From: Veillonella intestinalis
GTDB lineage: Bacteria > Bacillota > Negativicutes > Veillonellales > Veillonellaceae
Assembly (NCBI RefSeq): GCF_943193155.1
Contig: NZ_CALPDB010000002.1
Coordinates: 1-64,000, forward strand
Reading direction: 5' to 3'
Length of the DNA: 64,000 bases
Position numbers and translations under genes: made by a program. Below, one piece after another: positions 8,269 through 17,553 of the stretch. The number at the start of each line of letters is the position of its first letter. Positions within the stretch are counted from its first letter, which is position 1. The notes beneath the pieces are model-generated. The model made no database searches and was not told the origin of the DNA. It saw only the letters and a program-made list of their open reading frames with translations.

Positions 8269-9786
8269 TTACCAACGATGCTCATAGTATACTTGAGTCC
8301 ACATAATAACCTCTGACAAGGTTGGATGTGGCGACATTGTTTCGCCAACTGTAATCACTGAATGAGGATCCATCTTACGAACTAAGCCCTCTTGACGAAG
8401 TTGTTTAGTCAAAGTAGAACCAATTTCCTCATTAATAGGCACTAATGGTGTATCTCCGCTATTGAGTAAGTTAACAAATGGCTGGAACAAAATCGACGCC
8501 TGTGGACCAATAACATGAACGCCTAAAATGTGATTTGTTTTTGTATCGACCACAATTTTTACAAAGCCATCATTCTCATCGCCTGGATCAAAACCCATGG
8601 CAAATCCCTTAGCAGAAGATGAGTAGAAGTTCTTACCCGTTTTAACTTCATAGCCTTTTTCAATGGCTTCTTGCTCTGTTAAACCAACATGACCTACTTG
8701 AGGATATGTAAAGGTTACTGCTGGCACTAAATCATAGCGAGCCCAACGGAAGTCTTGTGGACTTGTGGCATGATATAAATTATGCGCTAAAATATCAGCT
8801 TCATAATTGGCTTTATGACGGAATGGCGCCTCCCCATTCACATCACCTAAAGCATACACACCATCTACAGAAGTTTCTAAAAATTCATTAGTAACAATCC
8901 AACCACCTCGTTTGGTTTGAATTGATGTATTCTCAAGTTTAAGTTCTTCAGTAGCTGGTTTAATGCCAGAAGCCATAAGAATTTCTTCCCCACGTATTTC
9001 ACGAACTTCACCAGTCTTACGATCACGAATTACAACAACCTTTTCGCCATTTTCTACACGCACTTCTTCAGGTTCTTGATTTAAAATAACATCAATACCT
9101 AAACGTGTAATATCTTTATAAATCTGTTCAGAAATTTCGGCATCTTCTTTAGGTAACAAACGTACATTATGCTGAATTAAAGTAACCTTCGTCCCTGCAG
9201 CAGCAAATACATGAGCAAATTCAGTCCCAATCGGGCCCCCACCCATAACTACTAAGGATTTAAGTGGAGTCTGCGGATATTTATGGCCGAATAGGCTTTC
9301 ACTACTCATATAACCAGCTTCTTCTAAGCCTTTAATAGGATTTACTTTGGTATGGCCCCCAACACCTAAAACAATAATAGGTGCTGTAATTTCTTCGGTC
9401 ACTTCTCCTGTATTTAATGTCACGGTCAATACTTTATCTTTTACAAACGTAGCGGCACCACGATACACATCTACATTATCAAACTTATCGTAATATGCTT
9501 CTACCCCTTTACTTTCATCAATTTTTTGCCATACACGTTTTGACATCAATTCCCAATCAATGATCGCTGGCTGAACTTTTACCCCAATTTTAGGTAATTC
9601 TTCAATTTCACGAACTGCATCGGCCACAGTAACCATTACCTTTGTAGGAATGCAGCCACGAGTTAAACAAGTGCCACCAAATTTGCCTTTTTCAATAATG
9701 GCTACCCGTTTACCTTTGCTAATGGCCGCATCAGCTACAATTGTAGCACCGCCAGTACCAACAACAATAATATCATATGTTTTCAT
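8269..9786 (-). CDS. Dihydrolipoyl-dehydrogenase-like FAD disulfide oxidoreductase
   Basis: The 505-residue protein has the class I pyridine-nucleotide disulfide reductase plan. It has an N-terminal FAD site, the redox-active C-x4-C in GGTCLTRGCIPTK (about residues 36-48), GGGPIGTEFAHVFAAAG for NAD(P)H near residue 180, the second FAD motif YALGDVNG, and the C-terminal HPTLSE His/Glu pair. The FAD motif reads GTGGAT rather than GAGPGG, as in the mycothione-reductase-like and archaeal branch. The CxxxxC is CLTRGC rather than CLNVGC. No 2-oxoacid dehydrogenase or glycine-cleavage genes are nearby, so the substrate is open: lipoyl protein, a low-molecular-weight disulfide or a metal are all possible. 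AGGAG precedes the ATG. Confidence 0.82.
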   Translation of the reverse strand: MKTYDIIVVGTGGATIVADAAISKGKRVAIIEKGKFGGTCLTRGCIPTKVMVTVADAVREIEELPKIGVKVQPAIIDWELMSKRVWQKIDESKGVEAYYDKFDNVDVYRGAATFVKDKVLTVTLNTGEVTEEITAPIIVLGVGGHTKVNPIKGLEEAGYMSSESLFGHKYPQTPLKSLVVMGGGPIGTEFAHVFAAAGTKVTLIQHNVRLLPKEDAEISEQIYKDITRLGIDVILNQEPEEVRVENGEKVVVIRDRKTGEVREIRGEEILMASGIKPATEELKLENTSIQTKRGGWIVTNEFLETSVDGVYALGDVNGEAPFRHKANYEADILAHNLYHATSPQDFRWARYDLVPAVTFTYPQVGHVGLTEQEAIEKGYEVKTGKNFYSSSAKGFAMGFDPGDENDGFVKIVVDTKTNHILGVHVIGPQASILFQPFVNLLNSGDTPLVPINEEIGSTLTKQLRQEGLVRKMDPHSVITVGETMSPHPTLSEVIMWTQVYYEHRW

Positions 9787-9950
9787 CTATGACTCCTCCA
9801 TATATTATATACACTTACAATGTATGATTACCTACTATACATGATTCAACTATTTATGAATTTTTGTTTACCAATTTATATAAACAAAAATTACAATCAA
9901 TAACCATAATCAATTACAAATCAATTATATCATATCGATACTTATAAATA

Positions 9951-10015
9951 AAGAACTCCCTATGCCAATCACGCTATGGTCCTAACAATAAATAGCGATG
10001 GCCTAAGGAGTTCTT
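9951..10015 (-). terminator. Terminator of hutH
   Basis: Outer arms AAGAACTCCCTATGCC (9951-9966) and GGCCTAAGGAGTTCTT (10000-10015), with an inner CGCTAT/ATAGCG pair, followed on the minus strand by TTATTTATAA. Confidence 0.8.
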
Positions 10016-10051
10016 CTATCTTACTTGAGGGCAAGTAATTAGTAAGTTATA

Positions 10052-11605
10052 TTAAATTTCAAGAGTTACTACATCTTCTACAGCTTCTAGTAAAGTACCA
10101 TCAGCTACAATAGCAGTTATTTTTTCTAACTCTTTAAACATTTCAATATCTTTATCATAGTCGATAAATTTATTGCTTGCACGAACAGCTTTATAAGCCG
10201 CTGCTGTGCCAACACCTAAAGTAAATTCATCTTCACGAAGGTCAATGGCTTGACAAGCAGCTAAAATTTCAGTAGCCACTACACGTCGTACATTATCAGC
10301 AATTTCCCCTGCTTTGCGAGCTGCATGAGCGCCCATACTTACCAAATCTTCCTGATTTTCACACGAAGGAATGGAGTCAACGGAAGCAGGATGAGCCAAC
10401 ACTTTATTTTCACTTACTAAAGCAGCCGCTGCATATTGAGTAATCATAAAGCCGGAATTTAAGCCAGAATGTTTTACTAAGAATGATGGGAAGCCACTCA
10501 ATGAATTATTGAGTAATCGTTCTAAACGGCGTTCTGAAATATTGGCAATTTCAGCTAAACCAATGCCAAGGAAGTCAAATGGAAGTGCCATTGGCTGTCC
10601 GTGGAAGTTACCACCAGAAATAACATCACCATCTGGTAAAATAATTGGATTATCTGTAACAGAGTTAATTTCAATATCCACTTTTTCTTTAACAAAAGCT
10701 AACGCGTCCTTAGAAGCACCATGTACTTGTGGTACACAACGCAAGGAATATGGATCTTGAACTCGCAATTCACCTTGCTGTGTAATTGATGTACTTCCCT
10801 TTAATAATTCGCGCATATTACGTGCTGTGTCTAATTGCCCTTTATGAGGACGAATCGTATGAATCCGTTCGTCATACGCATTAATAATACCACGCATAGC
10901 TTCCGCTGATAAAGCAGCTGCAATATCGCTTAATTTTAGAAGGCATAAACCTTCCCAAAGAGCCAACGCCCCTGCTGCAGTTAGTACTGGCGTGCCATTA
11001 ATAAGTGCCAAGCCTTCTTTAGCTTCTAACGCAATAATAGGAATCCCTGCTTTAGCCATTGCGTCTTTACCTGGCACAACTTGTCCTTCAAATTCTGCAT
11101 CACCAAGGCCAAGCATTGGCAATACCATATGAGATAATGGTGCTAAGTCACCAGATGCACCTAAAGATCCTTTTTCAGGAATGTATGGATGCACACCTTT
11201 ATTAATCATAGCAATTAAGGTTTCTAAGGTTTCTAAACGAATCCCTGAATACCCTTTTACTAATGCATTAGCACGAATTAACATCATAGCTCGAGTCGCT
11301 TCACGACTAAATGGCTTACCAAAACCACAAGCATGTGTACGAATTAAGTTTTCTTGTAATTGGGAGCAATCTTCTTTAGAAATATGTACACGACATAAAG
11401 AACCAAAACCGGTTGTAATACCATATACTACAGCATTGCTGTTCACAATATTATCTACAATAGCACGAGAGGCTTTAATATTTTCAATTGTTGATTCTGG
11501 TAATACAACTTTAGCATCATAACGAGCTACCGCCATTAATTCAGCTAAGGTTAAATCATTGCCAGTTAATACTACTTCTTTAATTGCTTTAACAGTTTTT
11601 ATCAT
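10052..11605 (-). CDS. hutH: Histidine ammonia-lyase
   Basis: The 517-residue enzyme has all landmarks of the MIO aromatic ammonia-lyases: the catalytic Tyr in YGITTGFG (residue 61), and the self-cyclising triad A150-S151-G152 in GSLGASGDLAPLSHM. It also has the NGTPVLTA loop and SVTDNPI. Length matches bacterial HutH. It removes ammonia from L-histidine to give urocanate. No hutU, hutI or hutG is in the window, so the fate of urocanate is not visible. It follows the carrier gene by 36 bases in the same orientation and is probably cotranscribed with it. Confidence 0.96.
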   Translation of the reverse strand: MIKTVKAIKEVVLTGNDLTLAELMAVARYDAKVVLPESTIENIKASRAIVDNIVNSNAVVYGITTGFGSLCRVHISKEDCSQLQENLIRTHACGFGKPFSREATRAMMLIRANALVKGYSGIRLETLETLIAMINKGVHPYIPEKGSLGASGDLAPLSHMVLPMLGLGDAEFEGQVVPGKDAMAKAGIPIIALEAKEGLALINGTPVLTAAGALALWEGLCLLKLSDIAAALSAEAMRGIINAYDERIHTIRPHKGQLDTARNMRELLKGSTSITQQGELRVQDPYSLRCVPQVHGASKDALAFVKEKVDIEINSVTDNPIILPDGDVISGGNFHGQPMALPFDFLGIGLAEIANISERRLERLLNNSLSGFPSFLVKHSGLNSGFMITQYAAAALVSENKVLAHPASVDSIPSCENQEDLVSMGAHAARKAGEIADNVRRVVATEILAACQAIDLREDEFTLGVGTAAAYKAVRASNKFIDYDKDIEMFKELEKITAIVADGTLLEAVEDVVTLEI

Positions 11606-11641
11606 TACAATTATCTCCTAATTATGCCTAGTTAATTAAAC

Positions 11642-12946
11642 TTATCCGAGCATTAATGCCCCGATAACACCACCGATAATTAAAGTAATATCATAGAATA
11701 TAAAGGTTGGTACACAAGTATCCCAAATATGATTATGCTGACCATCCGCATTTAAACCAGAAGTTGGTCCTAATGTAGAGTCAGAAGCTGGTGAACCAGC
11801 ATCACCTAAAGCGGCTGCAATACCAATAAGAAGGATAATAGCAGGTACACCAAATCCTAATTGCGTCCCCATTGGAATGTAAATAGACGCGATAACTGGA
11901 ATTGTACCAAAAGAAGTACCAATACCCATAGTAATTAAGAGACCAACTAATAACATAAGTAAAGCACCAGCAAATTTTGTATCAATAATAGCTGTAGTTG
12001 CTTCAACTAAAGTTTGAACAGATTGTGTTTCACGAAGCACATTAGCATAGCCAGCTGCAACTAACATTACAAATGCGATGAAGCCCATCATGCGTACGCC
12101 GCCGTCCATCATATTATCCATATCTTTCCATTTGATGCCACCAGTTACAATCATAACACCTAAACCACACATAGCACCAATTGGTAAGGATTTGAAATAT
12201 AATTGCGCTACAAAGGCTACCGCCGCCCCTAATAATGCTAGCCAGCAATCTTTTGTCATAGTTACATCTTCAGGATTTTCATCAGCACCAATAACTGGTA
12301 AATCTTCGTAATGACGATCTTTAGCATAGAAGAATACGGCTAAAATTAAGCCAACTAACATAGATAAACCGCCAATCCACATAACTGAAGATATATCGCT
12401 GATGGAAACATCTACCCCATTGGCTACCATTTGGTCTTTAAGAATTGTCATAAATAAGAGACCAAAACCAACTGGCAAACTAACATATGGCGCTTTTAAA
12501 CCAAATGTTAACGCACAAGCTACTGCACGACGGTCCAATTTCATATGATTCATTAAAGCTAATAATGGTGGAATTAAAATAGGAATAAATGCAATGTGTA
12601 CTGGAATCAAGTTTTGAGAAAAACAAGCTACAAAGGCAATTAAGAATGTGAAAGCAATTTTCTTACTACCTACTACTTGCGTAATCTTACGAGATACTAC
12701 AGCAGCTAAACCAGAGCGGCCAATTGCTACAGCTAATGCCCCTAATAAGATATAGCTTAGAGCTGTTTCAGAGTTGCCACCCATCCCATTAATCAAGGAT
12801 CCTACGGTGTCACTAATTGACATACCACCAATAGTGCCTGCTACAAGAGCAGCAATGATAACAGCTAGTAGCACGTTCATTTTCATTAAACAAACGGCTG
12901 ACATCACAATAACTGATACCACTATGGGATTCAATAAAATATCCAT
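11642..12946 (-). CDS. NhaC/YuiF-like membrane carrier, probable histidine transporter
   Basis: The 434-residue protein has about eleven hydrophobic segments and belongs to the Na+/H+ antiporter family group. It has the TALSYILLGALAVAIGRSGLA opening, the GSPASDSTLGPTSGLNADG block and the INDTC-like HIWDTCVPTFIFYD end typical of YuiF-like proteins. The family name suggests Na+/H+ exchange, but its position directly before hutH argues for histidine uptake, as has been proposed for YuiF relatives. That substrate is an inference. The start has AAAGGAG nine bases upstream. Confidence 0.8.
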   Translation of the reverse strand: MDILLNPIVVSVIVMSAVCLMKMNVLLAVIIAALVAGTIGGMSISDTVGSLINGMGGNSETALSYILLGALAVAIGRSGLAAVVSRKITQVVGSKKIAFTFLIAFVACFSQNLIPVHIAFIPILIPPLLALMNHMKLDRRAVACALTFGLKAPYVSLPVGFGLLFMTILKDQMVANGVDVSISDISSVMWIGGLSMLVGLILAVFFYAKDRHYEDLPVIGADENPEDVTMTKDCWLALLGAAVAFVAQLYFKSLPIGAMCGLGVMIVTGGIKWKDMDNMMDGGVRMMGFIAFVMLVAAGYANVLRETQSVQTLVEATTAIIDTKFAGALLMLLVGLLITMGIGTSFGTIPVIASIYIPMGTQLGFGVPAIILLIGIAAALGDAGSPASDSTLGPTSGLNADGQHNHIWDTCVPTFIFYDITLIIGGVIGALMLG

Positions 12947-13019
12947 ACACGTTCAACTCCTTTACTACAATAATTTACAATGAAAAAAGTCCGGCTTTAG
13001 TAAATATTTACTTTTCTAT

Positions 13020-13051
13020 AGTATACCTCTCGTTTGTCGTAAAATTGTCAA
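13020..13051 (-). promoter_or_regulatory. Candidate promoter of the hut genes with a 20-base spacer
   Basis: Minus strand: TTGACA (13051-13046) and TATACT (13025-13020) are 20 bases apart, three more than optimal. A long spacer of this kind often needs an activator. No other good promoter was seen in the 310-base gap 12947-13256. That gap also holds the SARP gene terminator and a weak Fur-like stretch at about 13114-13132. Confidence 0.5.
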
Positions 13052-13213
13052 ACTTTTTTAAGTATAAATAATTTGTCATCAAATTTCAATAAAAAGATTA
13101 TTAATATAACTTATGAGAATGATAATTTTCTACTTGATAAATAGACCTTTTTTCGACGTTTTTTATTAAGGTAACTAACTACTTCTCTATCAGGCTAAAT
13201 TGAGAAAGCAAAA

Positions 13214-13243
13214 AAAGAGATAGATGATATCATCTATCTCTTT
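13214..13243 (-). terminator. Terminator of the SARP regulator gene
   Basis: A perfect 30-base palindrome, AAAGAGATAGATGAT and its complement, followed on the minus strand by a T-run. It lies 14 bases after the stop codon. Confidence 0.88.
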
Positions 13244-13256
13244 GAAAACTGAATAC

Positions 13257-16200
13257 TTAGCCTTCATTAATGGATTCTAAACGAGCTCGTTCATGCGTAT
13301 CACGATATACATCAAGATATCGCAACGCTCTTCCCGAATACATGCCTATACTCCCTCGATAATGTTTGCTAATCTCAGATTGTGGATATTCAGCTTTAAT
13401 TAAAGCAATCACCATATTTACATACCCTACTTCTTGCGGGTTATTCATCATCGTCAATTTAGCCATAGCATCATCAATATATTGTATAGCCGCTGATTCT
13501 TGCCCTTCACGCATAGCCAATAAAGCCAAATAGGATTCAACAATCGGCCGACGCCAGTAAAAATCATAACGATTAAAGAATTCGTAAGCTTGTTCAAAAT
13601 AAATTTGAGCTTTTTCATATTGCTCCAAATTATAAGCTGCAATCCCTGCATTACAAGAGAATACAACCCAAGAACTATAAGCTTGTTGATCATTACAAAT
13701 AGCTAGTGCCTTGTCATAGTATTCAATGGCTTCTTCAAACTGACCACGACCACGGCGAATTTCACCAATGTAATTGTAAGCAGCCGCAATATTTAACGCA
13801 TAGCGCCGTGCCACAGTTTGCGTCACCATAAAGGTAGCAATAGATTCATTTAAAAGACGTTCCGCCTCATCAAAATCACCTTGCATAATCATATTAAGCC
13901 CTTTAAGACGCAAAAGAATGCCTACTTCTTTATGATAATTACATTCAACCGCTAAATCGAGTGCTATTTCAAGATAATTCTTCATTTCATTCGCATTACC
14001 AGTTTGAATGTCATAGTAAATCATTTGCTTATACCCCATCAAGGTATAATCACGATTATGCATTTCTAAGGCTTGTTCAATTAAATCGAGGATATAGCGA
14101 ACACCTTTTTCATATTTACCTTCGCGGATAAAATAACGCCCAATTAAATGTAAATACATGAGTTCTAGATTTTTTACATCCGCTGTAGCACCGCAGGTTT
14201 CACGAATGCGTTCCATCATTTTTTCAACATCATTCAAATACTGCAATGTATCAGCTTCTGTAAAATAGCTAGCACCACCTGTTTGCATTGGCTCAGATAA
14301 ACTTAATACAGGGAATAATTCATGACTAAAGTTCAAATAATACATAAGTCCCTTTAGTTTATAATGCCCCATTTTAACAAGTTCACCAGCTTGTTCGTAG
14401 TGATATTCTAAATGCTTATAAATAACTACGTCTTTTTTAGAGTGAGTTAATTTCTTTTCCCATAAAGAGCCTAAATAACCATGCAAGATTTTCCATTTTT
14501 CAGGCGATAATTGCTGCTGAATGAACTCTTTTAACTTCTGCTGACTAATTTCATAAAGAACATCTGCTTGTTGTGAAAATGGCGTTACTAAATTCTTTGC
14601 TTCTAAGCCTTCTAAATATTCCAACAAACGCAACGTATCCATTTTCATATATTCCCCAATCATAGCGATAGGAGCGCCATTATAGAATAGGGAAATAAAG
14701 TCAATGATTTTCTGCTGTTCTTCAGATAAAGAAAGATAGTTAGCTTTAAAAACAGTGGCCATATTATTAGTCAATTTATCTAAAGTACCCGTAGTCTTTA
14801 AGGAATTTAAACACTCTGTTAGTAAAAATAAATTCCCCTCTGTTTCAATTTGCAATTGTTGCAATAAAGCTTCGTCTACCACCATTGGTAAGTTGGCTGC
14901 TTCAACATAGCGACGAATGTCCTTTTTATTCAATGGATTAAGCTGAGTCACATGAAGCCGTTTATATACAGCAATAGATGTTATAAAATGCTGGAAATCC
15001 TTTTCACGCGAGTCTCGCCCTGTGAGCAAAAATAAAATTCTATCGGACTGTTTTCGTAAAATCAACGTACTTAATAAAGACAAACTCAATGGATCCATCC
15101 ACTGAATATCTTCAAATACAATAATTAATTTTTTATTGGCAGATGCTACATCAAGTACCGTCGACAATGTATGGAATATAGAGTCAAATTTTAAAATATC
15201 CTTAATTTCTACTAAACCTAAATCTCGATCAATACTCATATCCATTTGAGGAAATAATGCATAAATTCGGTTTAACTCAAAATCAGGAATCATCGTACCA
15301 TTGGCTTCTAATAAACGCACTAAGCCATTAACGATTTCCGTCCAAGGATGTAGTAAGAAGTTTCGTTCTAATTGATAGCAATTAGTTTGAATGACTGCTA
15401 CTTCATCTTGTAAGCTCTCTAAGGCTATGTCCTTCAAAGTGCTTTTGCCGCTACCCGCATCGCCTAATAAAATCAATGCTTCTCCAGCTCGCCCACGCAT
15501 AAAAGACCAAATATGAGCTGTCATATCTTCTAATTCACGTTCTCGCCCAATAGGGACTGCAATATGGTGAGACCGATTCTGAAATTTCTTTTCTTCTTGT
15601 TGCAAAGCATCCTTAATAATAGCATCAATTTCTGCTAATACATCAGACTGCAACTCTTTCTTGAAAAGGGCTTTCATTTCCTCATACAATTCCATAGCTT
15701 GTTGCATTTTACCTTGCTCGCAGTAAGCCCGCAAAACAATAGCATATACACTTTCATCATATGGATTTTGAGAAATTAAAAGCTTCCCATGACGTTCAAT
15801 CGTACTATAATCTTTATCTGCTACTGCACTTTGTAATTTAGAGCTAATAGCGTCCATGTACAAGTTTTTTAATCGATTCCGTTCAGCTAAATACCAATCT
15901 TCATACTCTACGGAATCTTTAATAAAGAAGCCTTGTAGAAAATCACCTTTATATAGTTCTAATTGTCCTACAGGATCGGCTTCAAATAATTTACTATCAA
16001 TGATTACATCAACGGCGGGGTTAACTTTAATTATCGCTTTACGCGGTGAAATAAATGTATCAGCGCCTAGATTTTTTTTTGCTTCATAAATAGCATTACG
16101 CAAATTTTTACGTGCTACTGCATCTGGTTTGTCTGCCCATAAAATGCCACTTAACTCATCACGCATTACTGTGCCACGAACTAGAATATAATAGACCAAG

Positions 16201-16292
16201 GCATTGACCTTGTTATAAGAGAAGAATACTTCCTCCCCGTCTTTTAAGATTGCTGGTGTTCCCAGAAATCGTACTTCCAATTTAGCTGCCAT
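13257..16292 (-). CDS. SARP/BTAD-type transcriptional regulator with AAA ATPase and TPR domains
   Basis: The 1011-residue protein has a clear domain order. Residues ~1-100 resemble an OmpR-like winged helix (KLEVRFLGTPAIL...DELSGILWADKP..ARKNLRNAIYEAKK). Residues ~100-240 match the bacterial transcriptional activation domain, with YKGDFLQGF and the helical AYCEQGKMQQAMELYEEM. Then comes an AAA16/STAND ATPase with Walker A GDAGSGKST near residue 277 and Walker B IIVFEDIQW near 385. The C-terminal third is TPR-like (YNYIGEIRRGRGQFEEAIEYYDKAL, YNLEQYEKAQIYFEQA). Such proteins are ligand- or ATP-dependent activators. Lying just upstream of the hut genes in the same orientation, it is a candidate regulator of them. 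No C-terminal LuxR helix-turn-helix was seen. Confidence 0.88.
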   Translation of the reverse strand: MAAKLEVRFLGTPAILKDGEEVFFSYNKVNALVYYILVRGTVMRDELSGILWADKPDAVARKNLRNAIYEAKKNLGADTFISPRKAIIKVNPAVDVIIDSKLFEADPVGQLELYKGDFLQGFFIKDSVEYEDWYLAERNRLKNLYMDAISSKLQSAVADKDYSTIERHGKLLISQNPYDESVYAIVLRAYCEQGKMQQAMELYEEMKALFKKELQSDVLAEIDAIIKDALQQEEKKFQNRSHHIAVPIGRERELEDMTAHIWSFMRGRAGEALILLGDAGSGKSTLKDIALESLQDEVAVIQTNCYQLERNFLLHPWTEIVNGLVRLLEANGTMIPDFELNRIYALFPQMDMSIDRDLGLVEIKDILKFDSIFHTLSTVLDVASANKKLIIVFEDIQWMDPLSLSLLSTLILRKQSDRILFLLTGRDSREKDFQHFITSIAVYKRLHVTQLNPLNKKDIRRYVEAANLPMVVDEALLQQLQIETEGNLFLLTECLNSLKTTGTLDKLTNNMATVFKANYLSLSEEQQKIIDFISLFYNGAPIAMIGEYMKMDTLRLLEYLEGLEAKNLVTPFSQQADVLYEISQQKLKEFIQQQLSPEKWKILHGYLGSLWEKKLTHSKKDVVIYKHLEYHYEQAGELVKMGHYKLKGLMYYLNFSHELFPVLSLSEPMQTGGASYFTEADTLQYLNDVEKMMERIRETCGATADVKNLELMYLHLIGRYFIREGKYEKGVRYILDLIEQALEMHNRDYTLMGYKQMIYYDIQTGNANEMKNYLEIALDLAVECNYHKEVGILLRLKGLNMIMQGDFDEAERLLNESIATFMVTQTVARRYALNIAAAYNYIGEIRRGRGQFEEAIEYYDKALAICNDQQAYSSWVVFSCNAGIAAYNLEQYEKAQIYFEQAYEFFNRYDFYWRRPIVESYLALLAMREGQESAAIQYIDDAMAKLTMMNNPQEVGYVNMVIALIKAEYPQSEISKHYRGSIGMYSGRALRYLDVYRDTHERARLESINEG

Positions 16293-16321
16293 AATAATCC
16301 CTCTGCCTAGGACCTATTTGG

Positions 16322-16364
16322 CGTCAATTCTGTTCCGTCAAATAGTATCGTCCAATAAATCGTC
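16322..16364 (-). promoter_or_regulatory. Array of four GACG direct repeats upstream of the SARP gene
   Basis: On the minus strand GACG recurs at 16364, 16352, 16339 and 16325, three times as TTGACG, with start-to-start distances of 12, 13 and 14 bases. SARP regulators bind short direct repeats at about 11-base spacing, so this could be an autoregulatory operator. It also contains -35-like boxes, so part of it may simply be promoter sequence. Confidence 0.35.
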
Positions 16365-16425
16365 AAACATTTAGATATAATAATTTAACGATTTTAAAAT
16401 TTTTAAAAAGTTTTTTGACACTTTT

Positions 16426-16452
16426 TATTATACAATAAAGACTTGTATAATA
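16426..16452. promoter_or_regulatory. 27-base dyad upstream of the SARP gene
   Basis: Perfect inverted repeat TATTATACAA (16426-16435), a seven-base spacer, then TTGTATAATA (16443-16452). Each arm holds a TATAAT-like box, so this may be a promoter under an operator, or paired promoters. It lies about 135-160 bases before the start codon. The rest of the gap 16293-16735 is AT-rich, with two and a half copies of TAATGTAGCCA at 16667-16706. Confidence 0.45.
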
Positions 16453-16735
16453 CATCTTAATTAATCAATTTTTCGCAAAATAGATATAGCAATTATGCAT
16501 AATTCACCGTATTTTTACTTTCCATATGCACCCTATCAATAATAGACAATATTTCACAGTTTGAAAAACCTCTAACACACTAAAATAAAATTACCGACAA
16601 ACTTAAACCGAAAACAAAATGAAGTAAACCATCGAAAATTGAATAAACGACAAAATTTATAATAACTAATGTAGCCACTATATATAATGTAGCCATTATA
16701 TAGCCACGAGTAAAAAGTATAGTAAAAAGAAAAAA

Positions 16736-16770
16736 CGCCATTACCAAACTTCAAAAGTTCAGTAATAGCG
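16736..16770 (-). terminator. Terminator of the yebC unit
   Basis: Sixteen-base arms CGCCATTACCAAACTT (16736-16751) and AAGTTCAGTAATAGCG (16755-16770) with two mismatches, followed on the minus strand by TTTTTTC and further T-rich sequence. Confidence 0.85.
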
Positions 16771-16785
16771 CTTATTTCATTGGGA

Positions 16786-17520
16786 TTATTCGTCTTCCTC
16801 AGGAAGCTCCGCATTATGATATACGTCTTGCACATCGTCAAGATCATCCAACGCATCTAACATTTTCTGCATTTTTACAGCATTGTCCCCTTCTAGGGCA
16901 ATCGTATTATCTGGTACCATTGTAATCTTACTTACAACAGTTTCAATATTAGCCTCTGCTAAAGCTGATTCTACCGCATCATAATCATCTGGTGCAGTAT
17001 AGATAACAAAAGTATCTTCTTCAACTTTCAAGTCTTCAGCACCAGCTTCTAAAGCCAATAAAGTCAATTCTTCTTCATCATGACCTTCACTATCAATGAC
17101 AAATACACCTTTGCGGTTAAACATCCAGGCCACACAACCAGTTTCACCTAAATTACCGCCGTTTTTAGAAAACGCATGACGTACATCTGCAGCGGTACGA
17201 TTGCGATTATCAGTCAAACATTCTACAGTTAACGCTACCCCGCCAGGACCATACCCTTCATAGGTAATTTCTTCGTAATTATCCATATCAGTAGCGCCAA
17301 CACCTTTAGCGATTGCTCGTTGGATATTATCTTTTGGCACATTGTTTTCACGTGCTTTTTGTAAAGCCAATTTCAAACGCATATTACCTACTGGATCACC
17401 ACCGCCCATACGAGCAGCTACTGTAATCTCACGGCTAATCTTAGTCGTAATTTTTGCTTTTAAAGCATCTGTTTTACCTTTTTTATGTTTAATATTGGCC
17501 CATTTGGAATGTCCAGACAT
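16786..17520 (-). CDS. yebC: YebC/PmpR/TACO1-family protein
   Basis: The 244-residue protein begins MSGHSKWANIKHKKGKTDA, the invariant start of the family. It continues with the MGGGDPVGNMRLKLALQKARENNVPKDNIQRAI block, YEGYGPGGVALTVECLTDNRNRT and GGNLGETGCVAWMF. The C-terminus is acidic. Family members have been described as DNA-binding regulators and more recently as ribosome-associated translation factors helping with proline-rich stretches. The sequence does not decide between these. It is 33 bases downstream of the RNA methyltransferase gene and ends the unit. Confidence 0.96.
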   Translation of the reverse strand: MSGHSKWANIKHKKGKTDALKAKITTKISREITVAARMGGGDPVGNMRLKLALQKARENNVPKDNIQRAIAKGVGATDMDNYEEITYEGYGPGGVALTVECLTDNRNRTAADVRHAFSKNGGNLGETGCVAWMFNRKGVFVIDSEGHDEEELTLLALEAGAEDLKVEEDTFVIYTAPDDYDAVESALAEANIETVVSKITMVPDNTIALEGDNAVKMQKMLDALDDLDDVQDVYHNAELPEEDE

Positions 17521-17553
17521 ACTAAAACCTCCTAAAAATATCCTGTGTTTATA

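Noticed and set aside
13114-13132. Fur-box-like sequence GAGAATGATAAT
   Set aside because: About 13 of 19 positions match the consensus, only in the left half, it is far from the hut start codon, and the neighbouring genes have no iron link.
16572-16856. A 94-codon minus-strand open frame overlapping the end of yebC
   Set aside because: It runs through the yebC terminator and an AT-rich gap, and its composition (Tyr, Phe, Ser) is that of AT-rich non-coding DNA.
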